From Archangium violaceum (GTDB lineage Bacteria; Myxococcota; Myxococcia; Myxococcales; Myxococcaceae), in assembly GCF_016859125.1 (NCBI RefSeq), contig NZ_CP069338.1, positions 11,907,501-11,971,500 of the forward strand: DNA of 64,000 bases. The letters run 5' to 3'. The first letter of the stretch is position 1; each line of letters opens with the position of its first letter. Positions 34,884 through 41,403 of the stretch are shown here, one piece after another. Made by a program: the position numbers and the translations under genes. The notes beneath the pieces were generated by a model, which was not told where the DNA came from, searched no databases, and saw only the letters and a list, made by a program, of their open reading frames with translations.

Positions 34884-35144
34884 ATGCTCATCAGCGGCTG
34901 TTACCTGGACAGATTAGGCATTGAGCGCACCTCGGCGGTCGAACGCGTTGATGCTGCTCGCGACCTCTGGGTCATTCACCGCAAGCACCCCGATGGCCGC
35001 AAGGCGTGTCGTCAGATGCGCCGCGGTCTCCAGTTGGACCGCGCCCGGCATGGAGTCGCGCTCTACCGGCGCAAAGGGAGGGGCTGGTGGATGTTGAGCG
35101 CGATCCCGGTGAATCGCCGCCAAGGCTGGGTGAGGGTCAGATGA
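34884..35144 (+). CDS. Small basic phage protein
   Basis: 86 aa, rich in Arg (KACRQMRRGLQLDRARHGVA, LYRRKGRGWW). The stop overlaps the protease ATG (ATGA), suggesting coupling. A degenerate boundary motif (CCGCTTCTC at 34869-34877) lies just before its start. No family recognised; perhaps a small DNA- or head-associated protein. Confidence 0.55.
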   Translation: MLISGCYLDRLGIERTSAVERVDAARDLWVIHRKHPDGRKACRQMRRGLQLDRARHGVALYRRKGRGWWMLSAIPVNRRQGWVRVR

Positions 35145-35929
35145 GGACCCGAGGCATCACCCTCAAGCGGATGGAGTCTCCGCCGCGGCTCTCTGTTGCG
35201 ACGGCGGAGGGGCCCGTGTTCGCAATGCTGGACCCGCCAGGCGTTGACGACGCCCACGGCGACACCATGGACGCCGGAGCGCTACGCCTGCCCGAGGGCG
35301 TGAACGAGGTGCCCCTCTATTGGGTGCACTCGTACCACGTAGGCATCGTCCCTGATGCCTCGCCAGAGCAGCGCCTGCCCGTGGGCTCCGCCACCGTCTG
35401 GGAAGAAGAGGGGCAGTGGTACTTCGTCCCCTGCTTCAACCTCCTCACGGACCTCTCCCAGAAGGTGAAGGGCGCTGTCGACGCGGGCGACATCGCCGCC
35501 TGCAGCATTGGGTACCGGACCGTCCGCGCCACGCCCAACGGCAAGGGCCCCGATGGCAAGGGTGAAGACGTTCACGAGGCGAGGCTGCTCGAGGTGAGCC
35601 TTGTCGATGTTGGCGCCAAGGCTGGCGCCGTGAGGATCAAGATGGCCGACGAACCGAAGAAGCCCGAGGAGAAGAAGCCGGAGCCACCAGCCGTCGACAT
35701 GGCGGACCTCTACACGATGGTGAAGGCCATCCACGCGAAGATGTTCCCGCCCGAGAGCGAGGCGAAACCGCCCGAGTCCGAGGGCAAGGCCACCGAGCCG
35801 CCCGCGACGAAGGACGACAAACCTCAGACCGACGTGCCCCAGGACGAGAGCGCCAGCGAGAACGAGGCGCCGCCCAGCACGGAGGACGAGGACCCTGTCA
35901 CGAAATGGCTGCGCAGCCTCGCCGCGTAA
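35141..35929 (+). CDS. HK97-type prohead protease with scaffold-like tail
   Basis: 262 aa from ATG 35141. Protease domain (1-165): YWVHSYHVG supplies the catalytic His, ACSIGYR the Ser, and LLEVSLVDVGAKAGA is the conserved last strand of U35/S78-type proteases. Residues 170-262 are Lys/Glu/Pro-rich (EPKKPEEKKPEPP) with one predicted helix (DLYTMVKAIHAKMF), as in proteases fused to a scaffold. It probably cleaves scaffold and capsid N-termini during maturation. It precedes the major capsid gene as usual. Confidence 0.85.
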   Translation: MRTRGITLKRMESPPRLSVATAEGPVFAMLDPPGVDDAHGDTMDAGALRLPEGVNEVPLYWVHSYHVGIVPDASPEQRLPVGSATVWEEEGQWYFVPCFNLLTDLSQKVKGAVDAGDIAACSIGYRTVRATPNGKGPDGKGEDVHEARLLEVSLVDVGAKAGAVRIKMADEPKKPEEKKPEPPAVDMADLYTMVKAIHAKMFPPESEAKPPESEGKATEPPATKDDKPQTDVPQDESASENEAPPSTEDEDPVTKWLRSLAA

Positions 35930-35987
35930 CCACCCGCCCCTTCTCCACGACGAACGGACACCTCCCTCTCACACGGAGCCGCGTGCA

Positions 35988-37196
35988 ATGTCTCCCAAAC
36001 CCCAGCCGTCGCCTGCCAACCCCCAGCCCCCTGCCCCGCCGCCTATCCCTCCTGCGGTGGCCGCCGCCATCGAGCCCATCGTGGTGAAGACCGTTGAGGC
36101 GGCGATGGCCTCCCGCGCCGCTGCCGCGCCCGCTGCCCCCACGCCCGTGGTGACCGGAGTGCGTGACCTGCAGATGGACCCGCCCGAGGGGCGGCTCTGG
36201 CAGGCCCGCGCGGGCGTGGCCATCAAAATCATCTACCTCGACCGGGCCAAGGCCCTCGGTGTGGCGAAGGGTGAGCACTTCCAGCGCCTGGAGCAGTACG
36301 TGACCCGCTGCAAGGCAGTGGGTGCTTTCGCCAGCATCTTCGGCCAGGGCGGTGAGCGCCTCCCCGTGGTGGAGTCCGCCGAGATCATCGAATTCCTGAA
36401 GGGGCCGTCGCTCCTCGTCAGCCGGCCGGGACTGCGCAAAGCCTCCGGGTACGGCGGCAAGTTCGTGGTCGGCAGGCAGAACGAGCGCGCGGTCGTGTAC
36501 TGGGCGGCCGAGGGCGAGCCCGTCGAGAAGACGGAGATCAAGCACGGGCTGATGGAGTTGGGTGCGCACAAGGCCGTGGGCCGGGTAGGCCTCTCCAACG
36601 ATCTGATGCGTCGTGGGGATTCGTCCGCCTCTGCTGACGTCGGCGCCGAGTTGCAGCAGGAGATGGCTCTGCTCTTCGACAAGGCCGGACTCTTCGGGAA
36701 GGGCAACAAGCAGCCGCTGGGCATCCTCGAGGAGGTCGAGAAGGAGATGATCTCCGAGGCCACGGGTGCGCTCTCCGATACCGACGCGACCAAGAAGCTG
36801 GCTGACCTCGATAGCCTTCCGGCTGCGCTGGAGAAGAAGAAGCACAAGCTGGATGACTCGGCATTCTACTTCATGCCCAGTGACACCTTCTGGCACTTGC
36901 GGGGACTGCGGGATGCGTCCGGGTGGGTGTTCGAGGGACTGCGCGACCTGAAGAACCCGACGATCAACGGGTTCCCGGTGGAGAGAAACCCCGAGCTCCT
37001 CTTCGGCTGGGAGCACATCGGATTCGGCCTGGCCTCCCAGCTCTACTTCGGCTCGGCCGCCGAGATGGAGATGACGATCGGCGAGAACGCCAGCGACTTC
37101 GTCAACGACATGCAGACGCTGCGGGTGGTGGGCTACGCCGACTGGAAGCTGCGGCACACCACCGCCTTCGCGTTCAAGAAGAAGGTCAAGTACTAA
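35988..37196 (+). CDS. Major capsid protein, HK97 fold
   Basis: 402 aa. The Pro/Ala-rich N-terminal 50 residues resemble a cleaved delta domain. The remainder has capsid features: FASIFGQGGERLPV, PGLRKASGYGGKFVVGRQN, LGAHKAVGRVGLSNDLMRR (E-loop and spine-helix regions), NPTINGFPVERNPEL and an A-domain end (LRVVGYADWKLRHT). It follows the protease and precedes the small connector-side genes. Confidence 0.88.
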   Translation: MSPKPQPSPANPQPPAPPPIPPAVAAAIEPIVVKTVEAAMASRAAAAPAAPTPVVTGVRDLQMDPPEGRLWQARAGVAIKIIYLDRAKALGVAKGEHFQRLEQYVTRCKAVGAFASIFGQGGERLPVVESAEIIEFLKGPSLLVSRPGLRKASGYGGKFVVGRQNERAVVYWAAEGEPVEKTEIKHGLMELGAHKAVGRVGLSNDLMRRGDSSASADVGAELQQEMALLFDKAGLFGKGNKQPLGILEEVEKEMISEATGALSDTDATKKLADLDSLPAALEKKKHKLDDSAFYFMPSDTFWHLRGLRDASGWVFEGLRDLKNPTINGFPVERNPELLFGWEHIGFGLASQLYFGSAAEMEMTIGENASDFVNDMQTLRVVGYADWKLRHTTAFAFKKKVKY

Positions 37197-37229
37197 CCCG
37201 GGCACGCCCCGAGAAGGATGAGACGAGAG

Positions 37230-37673
37230 ATGAACTTCATCGTCAGGAACAACATCGGCGCCGTCGTCAAAACGGACAACCTGGCGCTCGCCCCCGCCGC
37301 TCGCTCCGCCGGAACGCGCCAGGGCAGCACCTTCGCTCCCGGGCGCTGGGGGTCGGCGGTGCTGGTCGGCCTCACTGGAGCCACCACCGGCACTCCCACG
37401 GGCTTCGAAGTCACCTACGAGGTGGAGACGCGGGACGGCAGCGACACCGATAACGAATGGGTGGCGCTGAAGAACATGGACGGGGCCGCCGTGGAGCTCA
37501 CGGTGATCCAGGCGTCCAAGGCCGTCGAGTTGGACATCGACTTCCAGTACATCCCCGTGGGACACGACGAGCTGCGGGTGGTGGAGACGGTGAGTTTCAC
37601 CGACGGCACCACCCCCACCGTGGTGACGGGCGCGCTCCTGGTGCTGGGCGGCTCCTCCACCCTGCCCGTCTGA
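37230..37673 (+). CDS. Small virion protein, possible capsid decoration
   Basis: 147 aa from ATG 37230; ATG 37218 directly after GAGAAGG is an alternative. Rich in beta-forming residues with many Thr and Val (GFEVTYEVETRDGSD, VTGALLVLGG). No family recognised. Its position directly after the capsid gene is usual for decoration or head-fibre proteins. Confidence 0.6.
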   Translation: MNFIVRNNIGAVVKTDNLALAPAARSAGTRQGSTFAPGRWGSAVLVGLTGATTGTPTGFEVTYEVETRDGSDTDNEWVALKNMDGAAVELTVIQASKAVELDIDFQYIPVGHDELRVVETVSFTDGTTPTVVTGALLVLGGSSTLPV

Positions 37674-37706
37674 CGCAATACCCACGCAGCCCTCCCGGCC
37701 GGGGAG

Positions 37707-37722
37707 CGCCCCTTTTCTGGGG
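37707..37722 (+). repeat. Late-operon boundary hairpin, copy 6
   Basis: CGCCCCTTTTCTGGGG: CCCC and GGGG pair around TTTTCT. The last G is the first base of GTG 37722, an in-frame upstream start for the amidase. Confidence 0.5.
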
Positions 37723-37754
37723 TGTCTCCCCGTCGCCGTTTCTGGAGGCTGCTC

Positions 37755-38354
37755 ATGGACACCCCCTCCCCCACCATCCCCCTCGTCATCGACTTTTCCA
37801 GCCCCAACCGCTCCGCCCGCGAGGAGAACGTGCGCGTGGACACGGTGCTCATCCACCACACGGGCAACGTCAATGGGCGGTGGAGCAACCAAAGTGCGCT
37901 CACCTGGCTATGCACCAAGGGCAGCATGGTGTCCGCCCACTACCTCATCACCACGGGCGGAATCGTTTACCGACTCGTCCCCGAGGACCTGAAGGCGTGG
38001 CATGCGGGCGAGAGCCACATGCCGTGGGAGGAGCCGAAGAAGGGCGAGAGCGTCAACGACCGCTCCATCGGCATCGAGATCGTGAACCCCGGCGATGGCG
38101 TCACGCCTTTCACCGAGGCACAGTACAAGGCACTCGCCTGGCTCGTGTCGGACATCGTGCGAAGGCTGGAGTGGGATTGCGCCACATTCATGTACGGCGT
38201 CACGGTTGACCTGATTCCCACTGCTCGCGGGCACCGTGGGTACGTCCTCGGCCATCGCGACGTGGCCCCGGGCCGGAAGACGGACCCGGCGGACAACTTT
38301 GACTGGACGCGCATCCGCAAGGACCTGGCGTCGCAATACTCGGGGGCGGTGTGA
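37755..38354 (+). CDS. Phage endolysin: N-acetylmuramoyl-L-alanine amidase
   Basis: 199 aa from ATG 37755, which has GGAGG at good spacing; GTG 37722, at the edge of a boundary hairpin, would add 11 residues. Amidase_2/PGRP fold: zinc ligands in VLIHHTGN (H34/H35) and in GHRDVAPGRKTDP; SAHYLITTGGIVYRLV and NDRSIGIEIVNPGDG are conserved core motifs. It cleaves the sugar-peptide bond of peptidoglycan. There is no signal peptide, so it needs a holin, probably the gene at 27705. A lysis gene between capsid and connector genes is unusual. Confidence 0.92.
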   Translation: MDTPSPTIPLVIDFSSPNRSAREENVRVDTVLIHHTGNVNGRWSNQSALTWLCTKGSMVSAHYLITTGGIVYRLVPEDLKAWHAGESHMPWEEPKKGESVNDRSIGIEIVNPGDGVTPFTEAQYKALAWLVSDIVRRLEWDCATFMYGVTVDLIPTARGHRGYVLGHRDVAPGRKTDPADNFDWTRIRKDLASQYSGAV

Positions 38355-39022
38355 TGGCGAGCGAGCTCGACTTCACCACGCTGGCGCGCGCGGCCGCGCG
38401 GCTCAAGGTGCCCACCTCGGACGCCGAGCTGCCAGCCCTCATCACCGCGGCGAGCCAGGCCCTGGCGGATTGGCTGGGCTACGAGGCCCACCTGCGCGAG
38501 AACGTCCAGGAGACGGTGCCGAGCGAGGGCGGCCGCGTCCTGTTCCTCCGGGCCGGGGCGGTGCGGCGCATCGTGTCCGTCACCGTGGCCGGCGCCGAGG
38601 TGCCCGCCAGCGAGTACTTCCTGGAGAGCCCCAGGTACGGGCGCATCCTGAACCGCCGCGGAGGCTGGCCCTTTACCGGGCAGTGGACGGACGGTGTCGC
38701 GCCCATGCCGCTCCGTGCCCACGACACGGGAGAGATCGTGGTCACCTACGACGCGGGCTGGCGCACGCCCGGCCAGGAGGCCCTGGCCCTCGCGGCGGAC
38801 CCGGCGAGCACCCTCACCAGCGACCTGCCGGCGCCGCTCGAGGAAGCCGCGCTCATCACCCTCACGGCGCTGCGCTCGGGCGCAGGGAGAGACCCCAACG
38901 TCATCAGCCGGAGCATCGGCGGTGGCTCCGTCACCTGGGCGGCTGACCGCACCGCGGTGCCCGCCCTGGCCCAGCAGCTCGCGCGCCCCCACCACAAGTC
39001 CACCCGGAGAAAGCAGTCATGA
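38354..39022 (+). CDS. Head-tail connector (gp6-like adaptor)
   Basis: 222 aa from ATG 38354 (TGATG overlap with the amidase). The helical N-terminus (LPALITAASQALADWLGYE) followed by strands (YFLESPRYGRILNR, GEIVVTYDAGW) and a final helical part matches phage head-tail adaptors that bind below the portal. The next three genes overlap by 4 nt each, as in other neck modules. Confidence 0.7.
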   Translation: MASELDFTTLARAAARLKVPTSDAELPALITAASQALADWLGYEAHLRENVQETVPSEGGRVLFLRAGAVRRIVSVTVAGAEVPASEYFLESPRYGRILNRRGGWPFTGQWTDGVAPMPLRAHDTGEIVVTYDAGWRTPGQEALALAADPASTLTSDLPAPLEEAALITLTALRSGAGRDPNVISRSIGGGSVTWAADRTAVPALAQQLARPHHKSTRRKQS

Positions 39023-39360
39023 GCCTCTTCCTCGAGGACATGCGCGAGACGTTTCACCTCCGGCGGTTCCTGCGCATGACGGACAACAACCGTCGCGAGG
39101 AGTACGGCCCAGTCGAGCCGCACCCGTGCCGCTGGGCCCCGGGCGCTCGTCGCGTCCAGTCTGCCGAGGGAAAGCAGGTGGTGGCCACTGGCACCCTCTA
39201 CACCACCGCCGTCATCGCACAGGAGGACCTGGAGAAGGTGCTGATCTGGCTACCGGGGGCGGACCCCGCCGACTACAAGCGCAGCCGCAAGCCCGTGCAG
39301 AGCTTCGTCCACAAGGACCTGGAGACCGGCAGCTTCGACCACAGCGAGGTCGTCCTGTGA
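39019..39360 (+). CDS. Probable head-closure/stopper protein
   Basis: 113 aa. Short beta-rich protein (EDMRETFHLRRF, CRWAPGARRVQSAEGKQVV, ATGTLYTTAVI) in the position of head-closure proteins. ATGA overlap with the connector and GTGA overlap with the next gene. Function from gene order only. Confidence 0.6.
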   Translation: MSLFLEDMRETFHLRRFLRMTDNNRREEYGPVEPHPCRWAPGARRVQSAEGKQVVATGTLYTTAVIAQEDLEKVLIWLPGADPADYKRSRKPVQSFVHKDLETGSFDHSEVVL

Positions 39361-39827
39361 GGCTCCGGGACATCGAGCTCGACGTGGCCACGCTGCTCGA
39401 GGCCGCGGGCCTGGGCACGCTTTCCGGCGACACGCCCACGCTGTACCCGGGCCCCTTCCCCACCAGCGCCCCGGACGAGATGATTGCCATCATCGACGCA
39501 GGCGGCGACCCGCCGGAGAAGTACCTCGCCGACACGGGACTCAGCCTCCACCGGGACACGGTGACGGTGCTGGTGCGCGGCACCCGCTCGCCGGGCAGCG
39601 ACAAGGAGACGGGGGACCGGGCGCGCGCGGCCTGGTCTGCACTGTACGACCTGCAGCCCGACGGATACGTGCGGGTAGAGCCCACCGAGGGCAGACCCAC
39701 CCGGCAGCCACCAGACGACGAGGGGCGGCCACGGTGGGTCTTCTCCGTGGAGCTGGAGTACCTGAGCGCCAGCGCCCCGGGCGCCGTGGTGCCCCAACTC
39801 GCACCGGAAGACGTCCCTCGTCGCTGA
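39357..39827 (+). CDS. Tail terminator / minor capsid-type protein
   Basis: 156 aa from GTG 39357. Begins RLRDIELDVATLLEAAGLGT; TVTVLVRGTRSPGSDKETGD followed by RARAAWSALYDLQP, and RPRWVFSVELEYLS, match the Minor_capsid_3-like tail-terminator family. It should cap the tail tube at the head-tail joint. Frame and start are fixed by the 4-nt overlap with the previous gene. Confidence 0.7.
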   Translation: MRLRDIELDVATLLEAAGLGTLSGDTPTLYPGPFPTSAPDEMIAIIDAGGDPPEKYLADTGLSLHRDTVTVLVRGTRSPGSDKETGDRARAAWSALYDLQPDGYVRVEPTEGRPTRQPPDDEGRPRWVFSVELEYLSASAPGAVVPQLAPEDVPRR

Positions 39828-39832
39828 TGAGC

Positions 39833-39849
39833 CGCCCCTTCTCAGGGGT
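39833..39849 (+). repeat. Late-operon boundary hairpin, copy 7
   Basis: CCGCCCCTTCTCAGGGGT: CCCC and GGGG pair around TTCTCA and end one base before ATG 39850. No Shine-Dalgarno sequence is present. Confidence 0.6.
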
Positions 39850-40290
39850 ATGGCAAGTAACCGGGCATACCGAGCGCGAGTGAAGGTGGAGGTGGATACC
39901 TCCGACCTAGAAAGGCTGCGCTCGCAACCCCAAGTCGTCCTTCGCGACCTGGATCGCGCCGTGCTCGATGCGACCCAGCGCGGCATGGATCAGGCAGCAT
40001 TCAGCGTCCCGCGTGGCGGAGCTCCGAACGATCCGCTCGACCTGGCTGACACCGCTTTTGTCAGCCTTCCGCACCACAACGCGCAGCGCATGTCCACCAC
40101 CGCAACGGGCGGCTACGCGCACCCGCAGGCTGGACCCATCCATGCGGGCTGGCACTTCGGTGAGCAGACAAAGAATCCCCCGCCCAACTGGCTGCGCAAC
40201 GCCTTCAAACGCGGTGTGCGCTCGCTGCTGCGCAAGGGCGTGGCAGCTCAGCTGAAGAAGTCCCTGGCTAAGCTCTTCCCCCAGAAGTGA
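39850..40290 (+). CDS. HK97 gp10-like neck/tail-completion protein
   Basis: 146 aa. VKVEVDTSDLERLRSQPQVV and VLRDLDRAVLDATQRGMDQA form the N-terminal helical part; GGYAHPQAGPIHAGWHFGEQ then NPPPNWLRNAFK is the conserved motif region of gp10-like proteins. The C-terminus is basic. The start follows a boundary hairpin. Confidence 0.7.
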   Translation: MASNRAYRARVKVEVDTSDLERLRSQPQVVLRDLDRAVLDATQRGMDQAAFSVPRGGAPNDPLDLADTAFVSLPHHNAQRMSTTATGGYAHPQAGPIHAGWHFGEQTKNPPPNWLRNAFKRGVRSLLRKGVAAQLKKSLAKLFPQK

Positions 40291-40299
40291 GGCAACCAC

Positions 40300-40728
40300 A
40301 TGTCTGGCTACATCATCACGCACAAGGTCCCTATTCACGTCACCGCTGAACCCGACGAGGTGCTCTCCGAAGCCAACAAGCTGGAGGCGGGCTCATCCTT
40401 CAACATCACCGATGCGACCGAGTTTGAGGAGCTGAAGCACCTCAACTCCGACGGCTACACGGAGAACGTGCCCGTGTGGTCGAATATCACCGGCACCATT
40501 GCCGGCACGCGGAAGTCGGACAGTGCCACGCAAGCGGTGATGGAGGCCGCGCGCAAGGCCAAGGAGAGCTTCTTCATTCACGTGGTGGAGAACCCCGCTG
40601 CCGTGGCCGGGAGCAAGGGCCAGCGGTTCGAGGTCTTCATCGAGTCCGACGAGAAGAACTACGAGGCCGGCACCACGCTCAAGTTCAACTATCCGCTCAG
40701 GTTCAAGGGCGGCCCCGTCCCTTTCTAA
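40300..40728 (+). CDS. Major tail tube protein
   Basis: 142 aa. Compact beta-rich protein (YIITHKVPIHVTAEPDEV, GTIAGTRKSDSATQAVME, GQRFEVFIESDEKNYEAG, TTLKFNYPLRFKG) located between the neck genes and the tail chaperones, the usual place for the tube subunit. Sequence similarity to a named family is not certain; position and size decide the call. Confidence 0.7.
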   Translation: MSGYIITHKVPIHVTAEPDEVLSEANKLEAGSSFNITDATEFEELKHLNSDGYTENVPVWSNITGTIAGTRKSDSATQAVMEAARKAKESFFIHVVENPAAVAGSKGQRFEVFIESDEKNYEAGTTLKFNYPLRFKGGPVPF

Positions 40729-40767
40729 CCGCAGCACTCTCAATCCCTCACACAGGAGACGTACGCA

Positions 40768-41178
40768 ATGACCGACCTCAAGTCGAAGCTGGGCAATGCC
40801 AACTGGCGCAAGTACAAGGACACCACCATCGATGTCGACGGCGAGGAACTCGCGGTCGTCATCCGCCGCGCGCCTCCCGGCGTGGCAGTGCAGGTCCTGG
40901 AGGAAGCAAGAAAGACAGGCGACGTCGACGAGGAGAACAATCCCAAGGGCGAGAGCGGTGCGATGCGACTCCTCGCGCGCATGGTGGCCACGGTGCTCTT
41001 CGAGCCGGGCGCGGTGCGGCCGCTCTTCGACAGGACGAACGAGGAAGACATCACCACCATCACCACGGCGCCGTGGCTCCTGGACATCTCGGACGACGCG
41101 ACGGCCGCGCTCGGCGCATCGGGAGCGGTGGTGGAGAAGATGAAGGGAAACTCCGAAGCGACCCCGATCGAGCATTAG
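40768..41178 (+). CDS. Tail assembly chaperone, short form (gpG-like)
   Basis: 136 aa. Begins TDLKSKLGNANWRKYKDTTI, with PPGVAVQVLEEARKTGDVDE and MVATVLFEPGAVRPLFD, followed by ITTITTAPWLLDISDDATAA. Preceded by an AGGAG-type ribosome site. It lies between the tube and tape-measure genes and ends 27 nt after a GGGAAAC slippery site, which defines it as the G-type partner of a G/GT pair. It coats the tape measure during tail assembly and is not in the virion. Confidence 0.85.
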   Translation: MTDLKSKLGNANWRKYKDTTIDVDGEELAVVIRRAPPGVAVQVLEEARKTGDVDEENNPKGESGAMRLLARMVATVLFEPGAVRPLFDRTNEEDITTITTAPWLLDISDDATAALGASGAVVEKMKGNSEATPIEH

Positions 41179-41384
41179 AGATCAGGGTCGCGAGAATCCA
41201 AGGATGGACGGAGCAGGAGACGGCGGCCCAGTCCTTCGAGTGGATTGCGACCATCGCGGCAGATCACCTGCTCGAGCAAGAGGGCGACGGGATGGACGCC
41301 ACCAGCGGTCCGCCTGGCGTCACCTCAAGTCCAACCCCGGGACGCAGACGGGTCACCCGTACCACGCAGTACAGCGCGGCGTAG
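40768..41384 (+). CDS. Tail assembly chaperone, -1 frameshift fusion (gpGT-like)
   Basis: Predicted 205 aa: 128 codons in the first frame through AAC 41149-41151, then a shift by -1 so that reading continues CTC CGA AGC. The extension reads LRSDPDRALEIRVARIQGW, TEQETAAQSFEWIATIAADH and a Thr/Pro/Arg-rich end. It contains no stop until 41384, 19 bp before the tape-measure start. The extension should bind the tape measure or tail tube, as gpT does in lambda. Confidence 0.8.
41145..41151 (+). promoter_or_regulatory. Programmed -1 frameshift site GGGAAAC
   Basis: Read in the chaperone frame as G GGA AAC, a canonical X-XXY-YYZ heptamer close to lambda's GGGAAAG. The only long open frame beyond it is the -1 frame. 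Confidence 0.82.
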
Positions 41385-41403
41385 CAGCGCGAGGAGTAGC
41401 AAC

